Below are positions 20,886-30,993 of a stretch of DNA of 64,000 nucleotides, one piece after another (the stretch's first letter is position 1; each line of letters starts with the position of its first letter). The notes beneath the pieces were generated by a model. It ran no database searches. It saw only the letters and a list, made by a program, of their open reading frames with translations, and was not told the origin of the DNA. The position numbers and the translations under genes are program-made. Origin of the DNA: Telmatactis stephensoni. Lineage: Eukaryota > Cnidaria > Anthozoa > Actiniaria > Isophelliidae. The stretch covers positions 278,001 to 342,000 of the forward strand of contig JALIZF010001770.1 in NCBI GenBank assembly GCA_029948255.1, in the 5' to 3' direction.

Positions 20886-23058
20886 ATGGTTGCCGATTAT
20901 CCAGTCGCTTTGCGTTGGAGAGTACTTTATTTGCTATATACAGAAGGGTTAAATGTGAGCCAAACCTCGAGGATTCTTAATGTCAGTGAAACGTTTGTGA
21001 AGAAAGTAAGGCGTATTTATAACAGAATGCATTCTGTGGACTACAATCCTCGTCCAGGTCGAACAAGGATGCTAGACGGTAGGTCCACGATAAGCTCAAT
21101 TTTGTAATTATCGTAATAAAGCAGTTGATTGCTTGCGTTTCTTTGTAGCAAATGATATTTTGCTGATCAAATCAATCGTCGAGCAATACCCGGAAGCATA
21201 TGAGGACGAAATCAGTCAGTGGCTACACTATGTTACGGGGAAGCTGATAAGTTCTGCCTCGATAAGTAGATATTTGAAAAAAATTGGATATTCTAGGCGG
21301 AAGGTAAATACACTGTATAGTCAAATCTAATAAACTCGAAAGAATATTTCATTTTATTTGTACACGAGTCTATACTCAATCTCCTTTTGTAGAATCAACT
21401 GAATTTGAATGTAAACAATAAATATAGGTAAAAGTTTGTTACTTTTTATTGTAGCTGAACGTTATTGCAAGGGAACGCAACGAGACGAATCGAGCAGAAT
21501 ATCGTCGCACAGTTAGTGCTTTCAATAGAAACCAGTTGATATTCATAGACGAATCTGCAAAAAATAACCGAACTTTTCAGGTAAAATTAGGCAGTTGGCG
21601 TGAATATTTTGGAGCATTGTGTGACCTAGCCTCCTATGCAGCCGCTCCTTTGTGTCACGCGACGCGTATCCCTACGTGGGGATACGCGTCGCGTGACACA
21701 AAGGAGCGGCTGCATAGGAGGCTATGTGTGACCAAACCCAAACACCGGTGTGCAGCATTAGCAAGAGACTAGTAATATTATTTTCATAATTCCAGATAGG
21801 TTTTGGGTTGGAATTTAATCTTATTTTTTATTGCATTCATTTTAGAGAAGATATGCAAGAGATCTGATTGGGACAGGTAGAATATCAAGAAAAGGCAATT
21901 TCACCAGAGGTTCTAGATACAGTGTTCTTGCTGCAATCAGTATTCATGGGGTAAAAGCATCTCACGTAATCACAGGAGCTTACAATAGAGACCAGTTTGA
22001 ATTTGCCTTCCAGCAGTTTGTCTTACCTCACATTGGCTGCTTTGCAAGAGGAGAGGCATGCTCTGTTGTTATCATGGATAACTGCAATATTCATTATTCA
22101 AATGTTGTTGCAAATGAGGTCCACAACAAAGGAGGCATTATAATGTTTCTTCCGTAAGTTCACTATCATTCATCACAATCATAATTCAATGAAACTAGTA
22201 GCAGATGTAGTTGGAAGGGTGCATGAGATGATGCACAATCCTTGTAAGACAATGTTTGATGCTCATCATTTGCTAGTTTTGATTTTTTACCCAAAATGTG
22301 CTTGTAACTTTTTGCAGTTTTTGATTCCTTTATATAATCCCTCCCCTTCAAAGATCATCCTGGATCCAACCTTAAAAACATTTGTGAAGCATTTATTCAG
22401 TGTACAGTTTACTGTGTACCTGCGTCAAAATTCTGTGAGCAAGTCTGTAATATTACCTTCATCCCATGAGTGTATATAAATTACCCACAATGCACCTGAT
22501 ATTGATATTTTAATACTTCAATGAGACTCACAGTTTTTGCATAAAGGTATAAATGTAATGTAATAAATGTTAATTTCTTTCTTTATTAGTCCTTATTCAC
22601 CTGATTTAAATCCAATAGAAGACTGTTTCAACTTCAGTAAAAAATGGCTACAAAGGAATCAAGAAGTATGTTATCGATATCCAAAACGGTGCTTTGAGAT
22701 TGCACTAGATCAGGTAATTGTTAGAGAGAAATAACATAATTATACATCATGACGTAATTTGATAATCATAAAATTGTATTTGTTTTCAGAAAGTATACTG
22801 TCTTGTTATTTTTTACCTCTCTTTGTTACAATACACATTAAACTCAAAGTATAATAAGCCAAATATATAATCTGCAAATATCCTGTATATAAAACATGTA
22901 ACTTAATTATGTTAGATATTATAACTGCACAACATGACAGAAATGTCTAAATCAACATAGGGGTAAATTTTGATGTTTGTACATGCTTAAACTTTGTATT
23001 CCAACAGGTAACTCAAGCTCAAAGTATTGGCTTCTTTGAAGACTGTGGCTATTTGTAA
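20886..23058 (+). CDS. Tc1/IS630-type DD34E transposase with five introns
   Basis: Exons 20886-21078, 21149-21303, 21455-21580, 21846-22153, 22590-22713 and 23008-23058 all have GT-AG borders and compatible phases, giving 318 aa and one stop. Residues 1-65 form a helix-turn-helix (ILNVSETFVKKVRRIY, then RPGRTRMLDA), and a second DNA-binding part follows. The catalytic triad is Asp148 (IFIDES), Asp236 (VIMDNCNIH) and Glu271 (PDLNPIEDCF); 34 residues lie between the last two, as in Tc1. The length suits the family. Five introns are unusual, since most Tc1/mariner transposases are encoded by one exon. Intron 3 carries the palindrome at 21,627-21,724. The enzyme would excise and reinsert the element at TA sites. 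No damage is visible. Confidence 0.9.
21618..21733. mobile_element. 98-bp near-perfect palindrome with 9-bp target duplication
   Basis: Bases 21,627-21,724 are self-complementary with one mismatched pair near the centre. They are flanked on both sides by tgtgtgacc (21,618-21,626 and 21,725-21,733). Nine-base duplications are typical of Mutator-like elements, so this is a candidate Mutator-type MITE. It is GC-rich (repeated cgcg) in an AT-rich setting and sits in intron 3 of the transposase. Confidence 0.85.
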
Positions 23059-23088
23059 CTTATTGTTTGAAATCCATATTATGCAATA

Positions 23089-23100
23089 CCCCCCCCCCCC

Positions 23101-23139
<39 letters not shown>

Positions 23140-23142
23140 TGA
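23089..23142. repeat. C-run, A-run and (AT)n tract
   Basis: About 12 C, then about 17 A, then alternating AT. It lies 30 bp past the transposase stop, between the two convergent genes. Confidence 0.95.
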
Positions 23143-23514
23143 TAAAAAAATAAAGAGTATAACCTTTCTAGAAAGGAGGTGACGTGAGAAATTTTTAGTT
23201 ATGATCTACTATATGGGGATGCTCTGCCCAAAAGGGCTACCATAGAGGTATGGGAAAAGTAGGAAATTTGCAATTTTTGGTCAAAGAAAGGGTAGGGAAA
23301 TTGTTCAGGACTTTGGGTATAGGAAAAGGATTTTGTACAAAAAGGGTTGCTAAAGGTACTTAAATTGTCAACAGTATATCAAAGGGGGTGGGTTTTTTTA
23401 CTTTGAAAGAGAATGAAATTTAAATGCTATCTTTAACAACAACAGTAACATCAACAGTAATTTTCATGATTAATTGACTGCAGAAGACTGCAGGGTGTCA
23501 AGGTTTTTTAGAGT

Positions 23515-26106
23515 CTATTGTGTGAAACTTGTATTCAGCTGGACACCTGATGCTGAAATTGGCATTTCTTGCTTAACTGCATTGATAACTGCTTCTTTAT
23601 CACTTTCTTTGAGTATACCCAGGCCTTCTAGAATGTTATCACTTATATGTGGATTACAGAGACAGACTAGCAATGATCCATCTACCTCTGCTCTAACAAA
23701 ATTATTTTGTAGATGCGATAGATTTGATTTCCTCAACAATGTGCAGCAGTCATCTTGAGTATAGTGCAAAAGTGGTTTCTTCTTTTGATCAGGATTCTTT
23801 GGGGTTGAAGATATGCAGGATCGTGAGAACTTGAAAAAAAATAGATAATTAAGTCCTAACACAGTACCTGTTTGGTTTCTCAAAACAAAAACAGTTATAT
23901 AAAGAATATTCTTAAATGAATACCTCTCAGTAATACGTACACTACGGTTGGAAGGAAACAATGCCACAGGCAACAAGTAGAACAAAAAGACATTGTTCAG
24001 AGTAGTCCACATATTCTTTTTGTCCTTTTAACAAATCACGAGCTTCATTCTAACTGTAGTGGATAACCCATACCTCTACCTTTTATTGCCTTAAAACTTC
24101 AAAACACATCCCTACCAAAAACAGTGTGGCCACAACCATTGCCACCACTACCTCCCACTTTACTTTCCCCTTAGGGGTGGTTGTTGTTGTTGTTGTAGTT
24201 GTAATTGTACAAATCCCCTCCCCCACTCATTAGTATTCATGCAGCTGAAATCTACAAATCTACCTGTTGTTGAAACACTGGTGAATTGAACTGGATTGAA
24301 TTGGCCATCATAGCCATCATGGAATTTTGAAAAACTTCAGCTCGCTTGGACTCCATCTCCATTCTCTGCTGATTTTGCAGGAACATGGCTTTCAACAAGT
24401 CATCAGTTGTTGTGGGAGTTGGACTTCTTGTTTCTGGAGGAAGGTGTGGTGTTTTGGGTGGAACACCAACTTGATCTATAAAATTCTGCCAGATTGGCTC
24501 ATCACCAATACCAGTTGATTTTCCACTAATGATCTCATCAGTCCAAAGTTTAAGGTGTTTAACTCCATACCGATTCAATATACCTTTTTTTTCAAGATCT
24601 CTCACCAAGGAACAATGCACATTGTTCCAGATGTCATTTTCGTCACTTTTTAGTTTTGGTTCCCCAACATCACAAACACTTGAGAAATCAAGTGCTCTTT
24701 TCCTGTTTGTAGAGCTAGATAAACCTGGACAAAGAGAGCGAGTTTGATAGTGAATTTATCCAATAAACAATATTTTATATACCTGATGCCAGGGTGATAA
24801 GAGTCTATAATACATAAACAAAGTTTTACTCAATTATGCACAGTCATCTTTATATTTAGGCCCCTGGTATTATCCCAGTTTTGGCGGATTTCTCATATTC
24901 TTCTACTTTTTTGACAGCTGTTGTAAAAATAATAATAAATAGATTTATCTGAACATACGAAGTAATTACCTAAAACTTCATGTGCTTATCAGATGAAATC
25001 TACAAGCCGTCCATATCCAAAATGATCAAACAGTAACTTTTTTTAATAAGTATACCTGAGGGACTGGCACTCACGGCAGCACAGGCTATTCTAATTCCTT
25101 TTGGATGTCCTTTCGCGTCCTTGTATTCTTCGATACAACATTTAAAATCATCTTCTGTATTCAGTGCTACCAACTGTTTCTTCCCCTTTCTCAGCCAAAA
25201 TAGCCCACTTGATGGTACAAATACTGAAGAACTAGAATCCGGCATAGTCTTCAGCATCGTTTTCAAGTCTTCTAAAGTACTGTGACTAGCCACAAAACCA
25301 TGAAGAACAACTGAGGTATTTGACAATTTTGTATCGTTGTTTTTGCCCCTTGTAACTTCAAAAACAAATACTTCCGATTCCTCTCGACGGCGAGCGGCCA
25401 CACGTGGTGATCGTCGGGGTGATTTGGCTGAATAAATTTCTAAACAATAACAGAAATAGAAGAGAAATAAGAACACTAAAAAAACAGTACCTTGAATAAA
25501 AATTATCCAGAGAAAGGGAGTCGGAAAAAGTGAGAGGAATGCATAGCAAATTATAAACGTACCGTCGGCTTTGAAAGACCAATCTACGGCCATTATCATT
25601 GTCGCCGACCGTGTTTTCTTCCCTGAACCAGGCCAAGACAACGGGTATTCTTGCAACAACGCAGGAATATCATGATCGCTTTGTATGGTTACGAGGGTCT
25701 TGTTGTTGCCTTTTTTCTTGAAAAACAGCTTCTTGATTTCAACTTTTTCCTTCTCGCCGTCAGCCATGACTCGTGCAACATAGTCGTGAACACAAACTTC
25801 AAGAGTTCGAAACGTCCACCTTTGAGGAAGTATAAATGGGGTAGATTGCTCGCCACTTACTTTACCATTTTTTGTTTGAAGATAAAGTGCAACCTCTCTC
25901 TGAAAGAGGAAGAAGAACGTATTTTTTAATAGTAGTACTTCCTTCATCGTCGCCATGTGCTTTGGAATAAACAATGCATGACTCAAAACATGTTTGCAAT
26001 AGCATACCTCAACATTGTCTTCATCCCAGATTTGTGTTTCTTCAATGTCTGGAAGCTCAACTCCTACTCGCTCACTGAGTTCAAAATTTTCACTCTCTTC
26101 CTCCAT
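23515..26106 (-). CDS. Second protein of the Tc1/IS630-type element, family unknown
   Basis: Exons 26106-26008, 25899-25563, 25439-25056, 24724-24264 and 23829-23515 have GT-AG borders and fitting phases, giving 531 aa with no internal stop. An acidic N-terminus (MEEESENFELSERV) is followed by a compact segment ending in ALLQEYPLSWPGSGKKTRSA. A basic patch (KSPRRSPRVAARRR) could be a nuclear signal. A second compact segment (LWLRKGKKQLVALNTEDDF-like) recalls PB1 or ubiquitin-like folds by its spacing only. Then come a Pro/Thr-rich linker, a Gln/Met-rich helix (QNQQRMEMESKRAEVF) and a small C-terminal helical domain. The gene is convergent with the transposase inside one pair of TIRs. I do not recognise the family; a role as transposition cofactor is inferred from position. 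Confidence 0.8.
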
Positions 26107-26176
26107 CTTCTTGAGCTTTCCCGCGCCAAAAAATCCGCGCCCAGCCTATGAAAGTCTGTCATACGTCATACCGGTA

Positions 26177-26266
26177 CCGCCCACTTTGTATTTGATTGAC
26201 GGAACAGTAAATCAAACTCGACCAACGAACTTTTATCAGTCGGGCGCGTATCAATGAAAACAGTGG
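26177..26266 (-). repeat. Right TIR of Tc1/IS630-type element
   Basis: 90 bp, mirror of 20,763-20,852, followed by the TA duplication. The accessory gene starts 71 bp inside it. Confidence 0.9.
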
Positions 26267-26268
26267 TA

Positions 26269-27183
26269 AAATTATTTTTTCTTATTCTGCTATTGTAAGC
26301 ATTAACAAGTATGACATGTATGAAGTTTTTCACTCATTAAAGAACACATATGTCTAAAAAAGTGGCAAAAACTTTTAGGATTTTTTTCATGTATATTATT
26401 AAAAGCTAATCATACGTGGCTCGTGCAATTTTGATACTCTTTGAAAAACACACTCGTGCAAATTAATCCCAAATTGAAGGAGGAACCGTATGATTACCTA
26501 TACTTAATATAATTAGGTAATGGACCTCATAGAGTGCAAACACTAAAAGCATGCAAAACTTTGCAATATTTACTATTACTATTAAGTGTTGGTTAAACAA
26601 TAGAAAACAATAGAATTAGCATAATTTGGTAGTATTAAAGGTATTTTCGTTTCACACGTTTAGTGTTTGTACTCTAATCAAAAAGAGCACATGAAGATAT
26701 GAAAAATTCCTGAGTTTGGTTGCATTTGGCTTGATATTTAGTGAGTTACAGACATCGTTTTCATTCAGAATTACAAAGAAATGTATGGTTTGGGGGGATA
26801 CCTGTCCCTCCAGACATACATTTCCTTGTATTTTTTGGCACTTTTATAAGGCTGTATCTTGATAAAAATCTTTAACCAAATACAACCATTTTCAAGAATT
26901 TTACATATTTTATGTGCTCTTTTTAATTATGAGATCCATTCCTTAATTAGATTAATTATAGAAACTAGTACCCATTCCTCCCAGTCTTCCTACTCATTTA
27001 GAACATGGCCATTAAATTATTAACCAACTTTATTATTATAATTTACTAACTAGTTCATAGTTTTTGAACACCTCTTAGCTACTGTAACGATTGTAACATT
27101 TTCATCAGTCCTTTTTATAATTAAAAAATTTTACGTGGTAGTGACAATTGTTTATTTATAGTTCATACCTGTTACAGTTTGGC
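26269..27183. other. Non-coding region with a possible MITE
   Basis: No gene is seen. A loose inverted pair (aatggacctcat near 26,519; atgagatccatt near 26,929) and an inner hairpin (gaaatgtatg ... catacatttcc, 26,778-26,826) suggest a decayed MITE of about 420 bp. Confidence 0.35.
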
Positions 27184-28623
27184 CTATTCTGTAACAGATT
27201 GATTCTGCACACCTTGTAGCAATATATGAAAACCTCCAATATAGTAATCTTTTAGGTCACAACCCACTAGATTCTCACGGCCAGTATTTCCCAGGTTCAA
27301 TTTGGCAAACTCACGCCTGTTTTGCGCATTATCACATTTTCCATTTAACCATACTTTATATTCATCACACAATACTTTAGCATCATTGACTGTCCATACA
27401 GGACCATTACTGACTAACGACATATCGCCTAGTTGGCTAGAATGCTCAGGGGCATCATAGATAGGGTATTTTGATTTTGCTGTGCTATTTCCTGTGTCAG
27501 TTCTTCTTTGTTTACCATCAGCAATAGATCTTATGGACAACAATAGGCGATGTCTTGGAGGGGTTAACTTCACTTAGGTTTTTCAGTTGATCATACAGTC
27601 CCTTGAAAGAGTTAGTAAGTGTATCACAGTCATCCTTACCTAAGTATGCACCACATGTAATAACCATGCTATGCATATTTAGGGGTTCAACAACTTTGAT
27701 TCTGCAAGTTGTTATACCGGTAGAAAATCTACTCCACTTTAACCAGGGAGCAAGATCAGCGAATTGATATATGATCATTTTGCCTTTTGGAAAATCAATC
27801 ATATCTTTCAAGCCAGGTCTTGAAAGGAGAAATTCAAGATATTTCTCTGCATTGACTGAGGCAACAACAACACCAGAACTTGTCTCCTCAAATTTAAGAC
27901 CAACTTTGTGACTTAACTGTTGTTTTTTCTGGTTGAGAGAATTTACAACACGGTCTTTTGGGGGGAAGATATTTATGCCAAGTACGTTGCTTAGTTGTTT
28001 GCCCCATGTGTTCCTTAAGATATCTTGGGCATCCCTTTGGCTAATGCCTAGGGACCCAACAATGCCAGATGATATTTCTAAAAAAGTATCCTCATGCTGC
28101 TCATATACCTTCTTCATTAGTATGTCTTTAAATAAGTGCTGCTTATTGTTGCCATTTAAAATCCAATCACATACAAGTGACTTATTATTATCAAGTACAT
28201 AAATTTGCGTTGTTCACTGTTATTGATAATAAAGTTAACTAGTTCTGGATATTTTTTCAGCTAAAACATCTCTTGTCGCTAAGAATGAACTTGCAATACT
28301 GCATCTAGCAGTAATCCCCGTAGAACTTTTTGCATGCAACAATAAAAACTCCCATGGTTCAACCTCCTGGCTTAGACGTGGTAAACAAAATTTTTAAGTT
28401 CTTCAAGTGTCAGTTTATCAATGAAAGCTTTTGCCCTAGAATGCCTTATGCGTGGTGCAAGATTTTCATTGAAACACCTTGAAATTACTTCATCTGCAGT
28501 TTCACTAGGTCTACCTTGCGCTCTTGGTGTAAAATTATCTGGTGTGTGCGATGTATGATCACGATAATGACAAAGTAGGCTATTATAACGATTTGAAGTA
28601 TGGTTACAGGTAGATAGTCTCAT
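27184..28623 (-). pseudogene. Unrecognised gene, broken
   Basis: Three minus-strand pieces are in order but in different frames. The N-terminal piece (28,623-28,372) has a Cys/His start (STCNHTSNRYNSLLCHYRDH) and EVISRCFNENLAPRIRHSRA. The middle piece (28,117-27,518) has GISQRDAQDILRNTWGKQLS and YQFADLAPWLKWSRF. The C-terminal piece (27,573-27,184) has IADGKQRRTDTGN, YDAPEHSSQLGDM and DYYIGGFHILL. Stops and a frame change separate N-terminal and middle pieces, and another frame change occurs near 27,540. The conserved-looking blocks suggest a once-real protein, probably of an element. I cannot name the family. Confidence 0.45.
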
Positions 28624-29473
28624 CCATCTTTTTTTTCACATTTTTTTACAACTGGGCTGCAAACTTATAAAATGTTACAATATCACGACAGCAGAGTGGA
28701 GGCGAGCGCACAATTTAGACCAAAAATTCCCGCCAAAACATGTGGGGATCTGTATACCACTAACACTTAATACAGAACAAAAAAAAACACAATATCAAAT
28801 CATAATAGGTTTATTATAATGAATATCAAGTATGTATATACAAACACGTTAATCTTTGATCACATTTGGGGAACAGTATCATATTTACTATCACTTTTGT
28901 AATAAAAACATTAGAAGAGTCGGCAGTTTGTTGACATGACGAATCACAAAAAATGGATAAACACTTACGTAAAATCAGCTTTCTTGAAAAAATTCCTTTT
29001 CAGAACTTGAAACATTAATAATGACTTTGAAATTTGCAGATAAGACAACTACACATGCAATATTTTGCACTAAATTGTAAGAGAATAGCTGTTCAAATCC
29101 GACTCAAAACAAAGTGGCGGCTCTCAATGGGGCAGAAAGCTTGGTGCATGGTCATGTTAGGGATTGATTCTTTTTCAAGTCAGGAAATCATGCATTGCGC
29201 GCTTTCCGAGATCACCTGGTAGAGTTTCCTTACTTTCAGTTGAATTACATAATATTTCTTTGCTTTGCTTGTTAGAATGTACGTTTACGTTCTTTTGACA
29301 AATATCAAGAGACTTTGGTAATGTTAAATGTGATATTAAATTGAGATGCATTGTGAACAATTGCATGCAAAGTATTTAAATTCCAATAATTGCAAGGTGA
29401 AATGATGAAGTAACATATAGCATAAAGGCATGTTGCAACTTTTTACACCAGGCTTTTGTAATTCTGATATATC
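28624..29473. other. Non-coding region
   Basis: No gene, RNA or clear repeat is recognised here. The sequence is AT-rich throughout. Confidence 0.4.
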
Positions 29474-30615
29474 TTATATATGAGATTTTTGATGATTGGC
29501 TATACGTTTATTAGCTTTAGCAATCTTGATGCCTTTTAATTCATATCTTGCTGATAGCCCATATAAACTCTGAAAATATTGCACTAGATGCTCTATAGAT
29601 AAAACATGTATTATAAAATAATTCGCGCGCTCTGATTGGCTGAAAACCCATGTTTGATGAGAGTATATCAAACACGCTCACGTCAATTTGTTTTTTCGCC
29701 GATATTTTCTTTTTCCTATTTTCGTCTATTTGCATGTTAGTTATTTTATAAAAGAAATAAAAAACGGTTTCCCGTGTCCAATAGCCTGATAAAAACACTT
29801 GTGATGTTGGGGGAACACTCGAGAGCTGTGAAAGCACTCACCTACGGCTTCCACTATGCTCTCTCATGTTCTCCCAACATCACACGTGCTTTGATCAGGC
29901 TATCAAACACAGGAAACCATTTTTTATTCCTTGAATAATACACAGGTCCCTTGTGGATGACTGTTATCATAAATATCTCTAGCATGTCAAATATGAAGTA
30001 TGAAGTACTATATTAAGTATGTAGACTCCATTAAGCGGACCAACTTGTTTCGATATCGCTAACAATTTATTTCAATGCTAGTAGTCAACACACTTTACAA
30101 TGCTCGTATCTCGGTTAAATTACACAGTTGTCTTCGATTCAAATATTCTTTATGAACTCTTAAACGATTCCACTAACCACAGCGATTCATAGTGCAGATC
30201 ATAGTGATTCGCTGGAGGGAAATAACATGCCTTAGAATAGGAAATTCTTACAAAATTTGAACAAATGATACTTACAATGATTTTGTGGCTTTTACACAGG
30301 AACCCCAATAAGTATCAACAAAGTATTTGAGTCAAATATTTTAAAATGACCAGCTTTGGGGAAGAAGATTGTGACTCCAGTACAACCAACAATTAAAATA
30401 AATGAACTGTATTGTTCTGATATCAATGACTCAAAAGCTCTCTGTAGCCCTATACAGTATTCATATCCATCAATACTAGCATCACCATGTACGTTACCAG
30501 TGTAGCTTATACTGTAGTCTAGTTGGTAATTTTTCTCTAGTATGGTAAGCATTGTAAGCAATCCATGCTAGTTGTGACAAGCTAGTGTAGAGTTCATTCC
30601 CAATGTGCATTATTT
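29474..30615 (-). pseudogene. Peptidase-like transposon gene, C-terminal part (split by the HECT/integrase element)
   Basis: The piece next to the insertion (30,615-30,562) reads IMHIGNELYTSLSQLAW. After a frame change, 30,561-30,292 reads YSISYTGNVHGDASIDGYEYC and GHFKIFDSNTL. A last piece (about 29,605-29,474) reads IEHLVQYFQSLYGLSARYEL. Together with the Cys-bearing part at 36,429-36,545 this resembles a papain/OTU-like cysteine peptidase module that I associate with cnidarian transposon proteins. The usual His after FDS is Asn here. Frameshifts and the 5.8-kb insertion make it dead. Confidence 0.45.
29753..29932. repeat. Foldback MITE, about 70-bp arms
   Basis: aaataaaaaacggtttccc...gatgttggg pairs with cccaacatcac...ggaaaccattttttatt across a loop near 29,835. 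The arms differ at a few bases. It lies in what was an intron or gap of the peptidase-like gene, beside another repeat containing ctctgattggctgaaaa. Confidence 0.75.
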
Positions 30616-30621
30616 GTTTTA

Positions 30622-30948
30622 TACGATGGCCCAGAAAGCTCACAGTCCAGTTAGAATTTTCACAGTCCAGTTAGAATTTTCACAGTCCAGTTAGAATTTC
30701 CACAGTCCAGTTTAAGTTTTTCACAGTCCAGTTTAAGTTTTTCACAGTCCAGTTTAACTTTTTCACAGTCCAGTTTAAGTTTTTTACAGTCTAGTATAGT
30801 TTTTTTCGCCGCAGTTTAATTATATTTTTGACAGTCTAGTATTTTTTTCGCAGTCCAGTTTTTTTTTATCGTTGGCCTACCACAGGAATCCCATATCTCT
30901 AGATCTCAGTCCCCAACGCCGTTTATACAAGTCGCCATATTGATTTTG
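30622..30948 (+). repeat. Left TIR of the HECT/integrase element
   Basis: It starts TACGATGGCCCAGAAAG, then about seven good copies of a cacagtccagtttaag-type unit and some decayed ones. The inner part, cctaccacaggaatccc to gccatattgattttg, matches the right TIR. The HECT start codon lies 46 bp inside. Confidence 0.9.
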
Positions 30949-30993
30949 CAGTCTGAAAGCGAAGAGTTGTTGTCAGTCTTACTGTATAAAAGG

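Larger units (their letters stand above)
20763..26266. mobile_element. Complete two-gene Tc1/IS630-type transposon, 5.5 kb
   Basis: The first 90 bp (20,763-20,852) and the last 90 bp (26,177-26,266) are identical inverted repeats starting CCACTGTTTT. Both ends are flanked by TA (20,761-20,762 and 26,267-26,268), the target duplication of Tc1/mariner elements. Two convergent intron-containing genes fill it, a DD34E transposase on + and an unknown protein on -, both without stops or frameshifts. Identical TIRs and intact genes imply a recent insertion. Confidence 0.9.
20588..26407. repeat. Outer inverted repeat flanking the Tc1/IS630 element
   Basis: aataatatacatgaaaaaaat at 20,588-20,610 is matched in reverse complement at 26,384-26,407. 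The transposon at 20,763-26,266 therefore probably landed inside an older inverted-repeat element. Confidence 0.5.
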
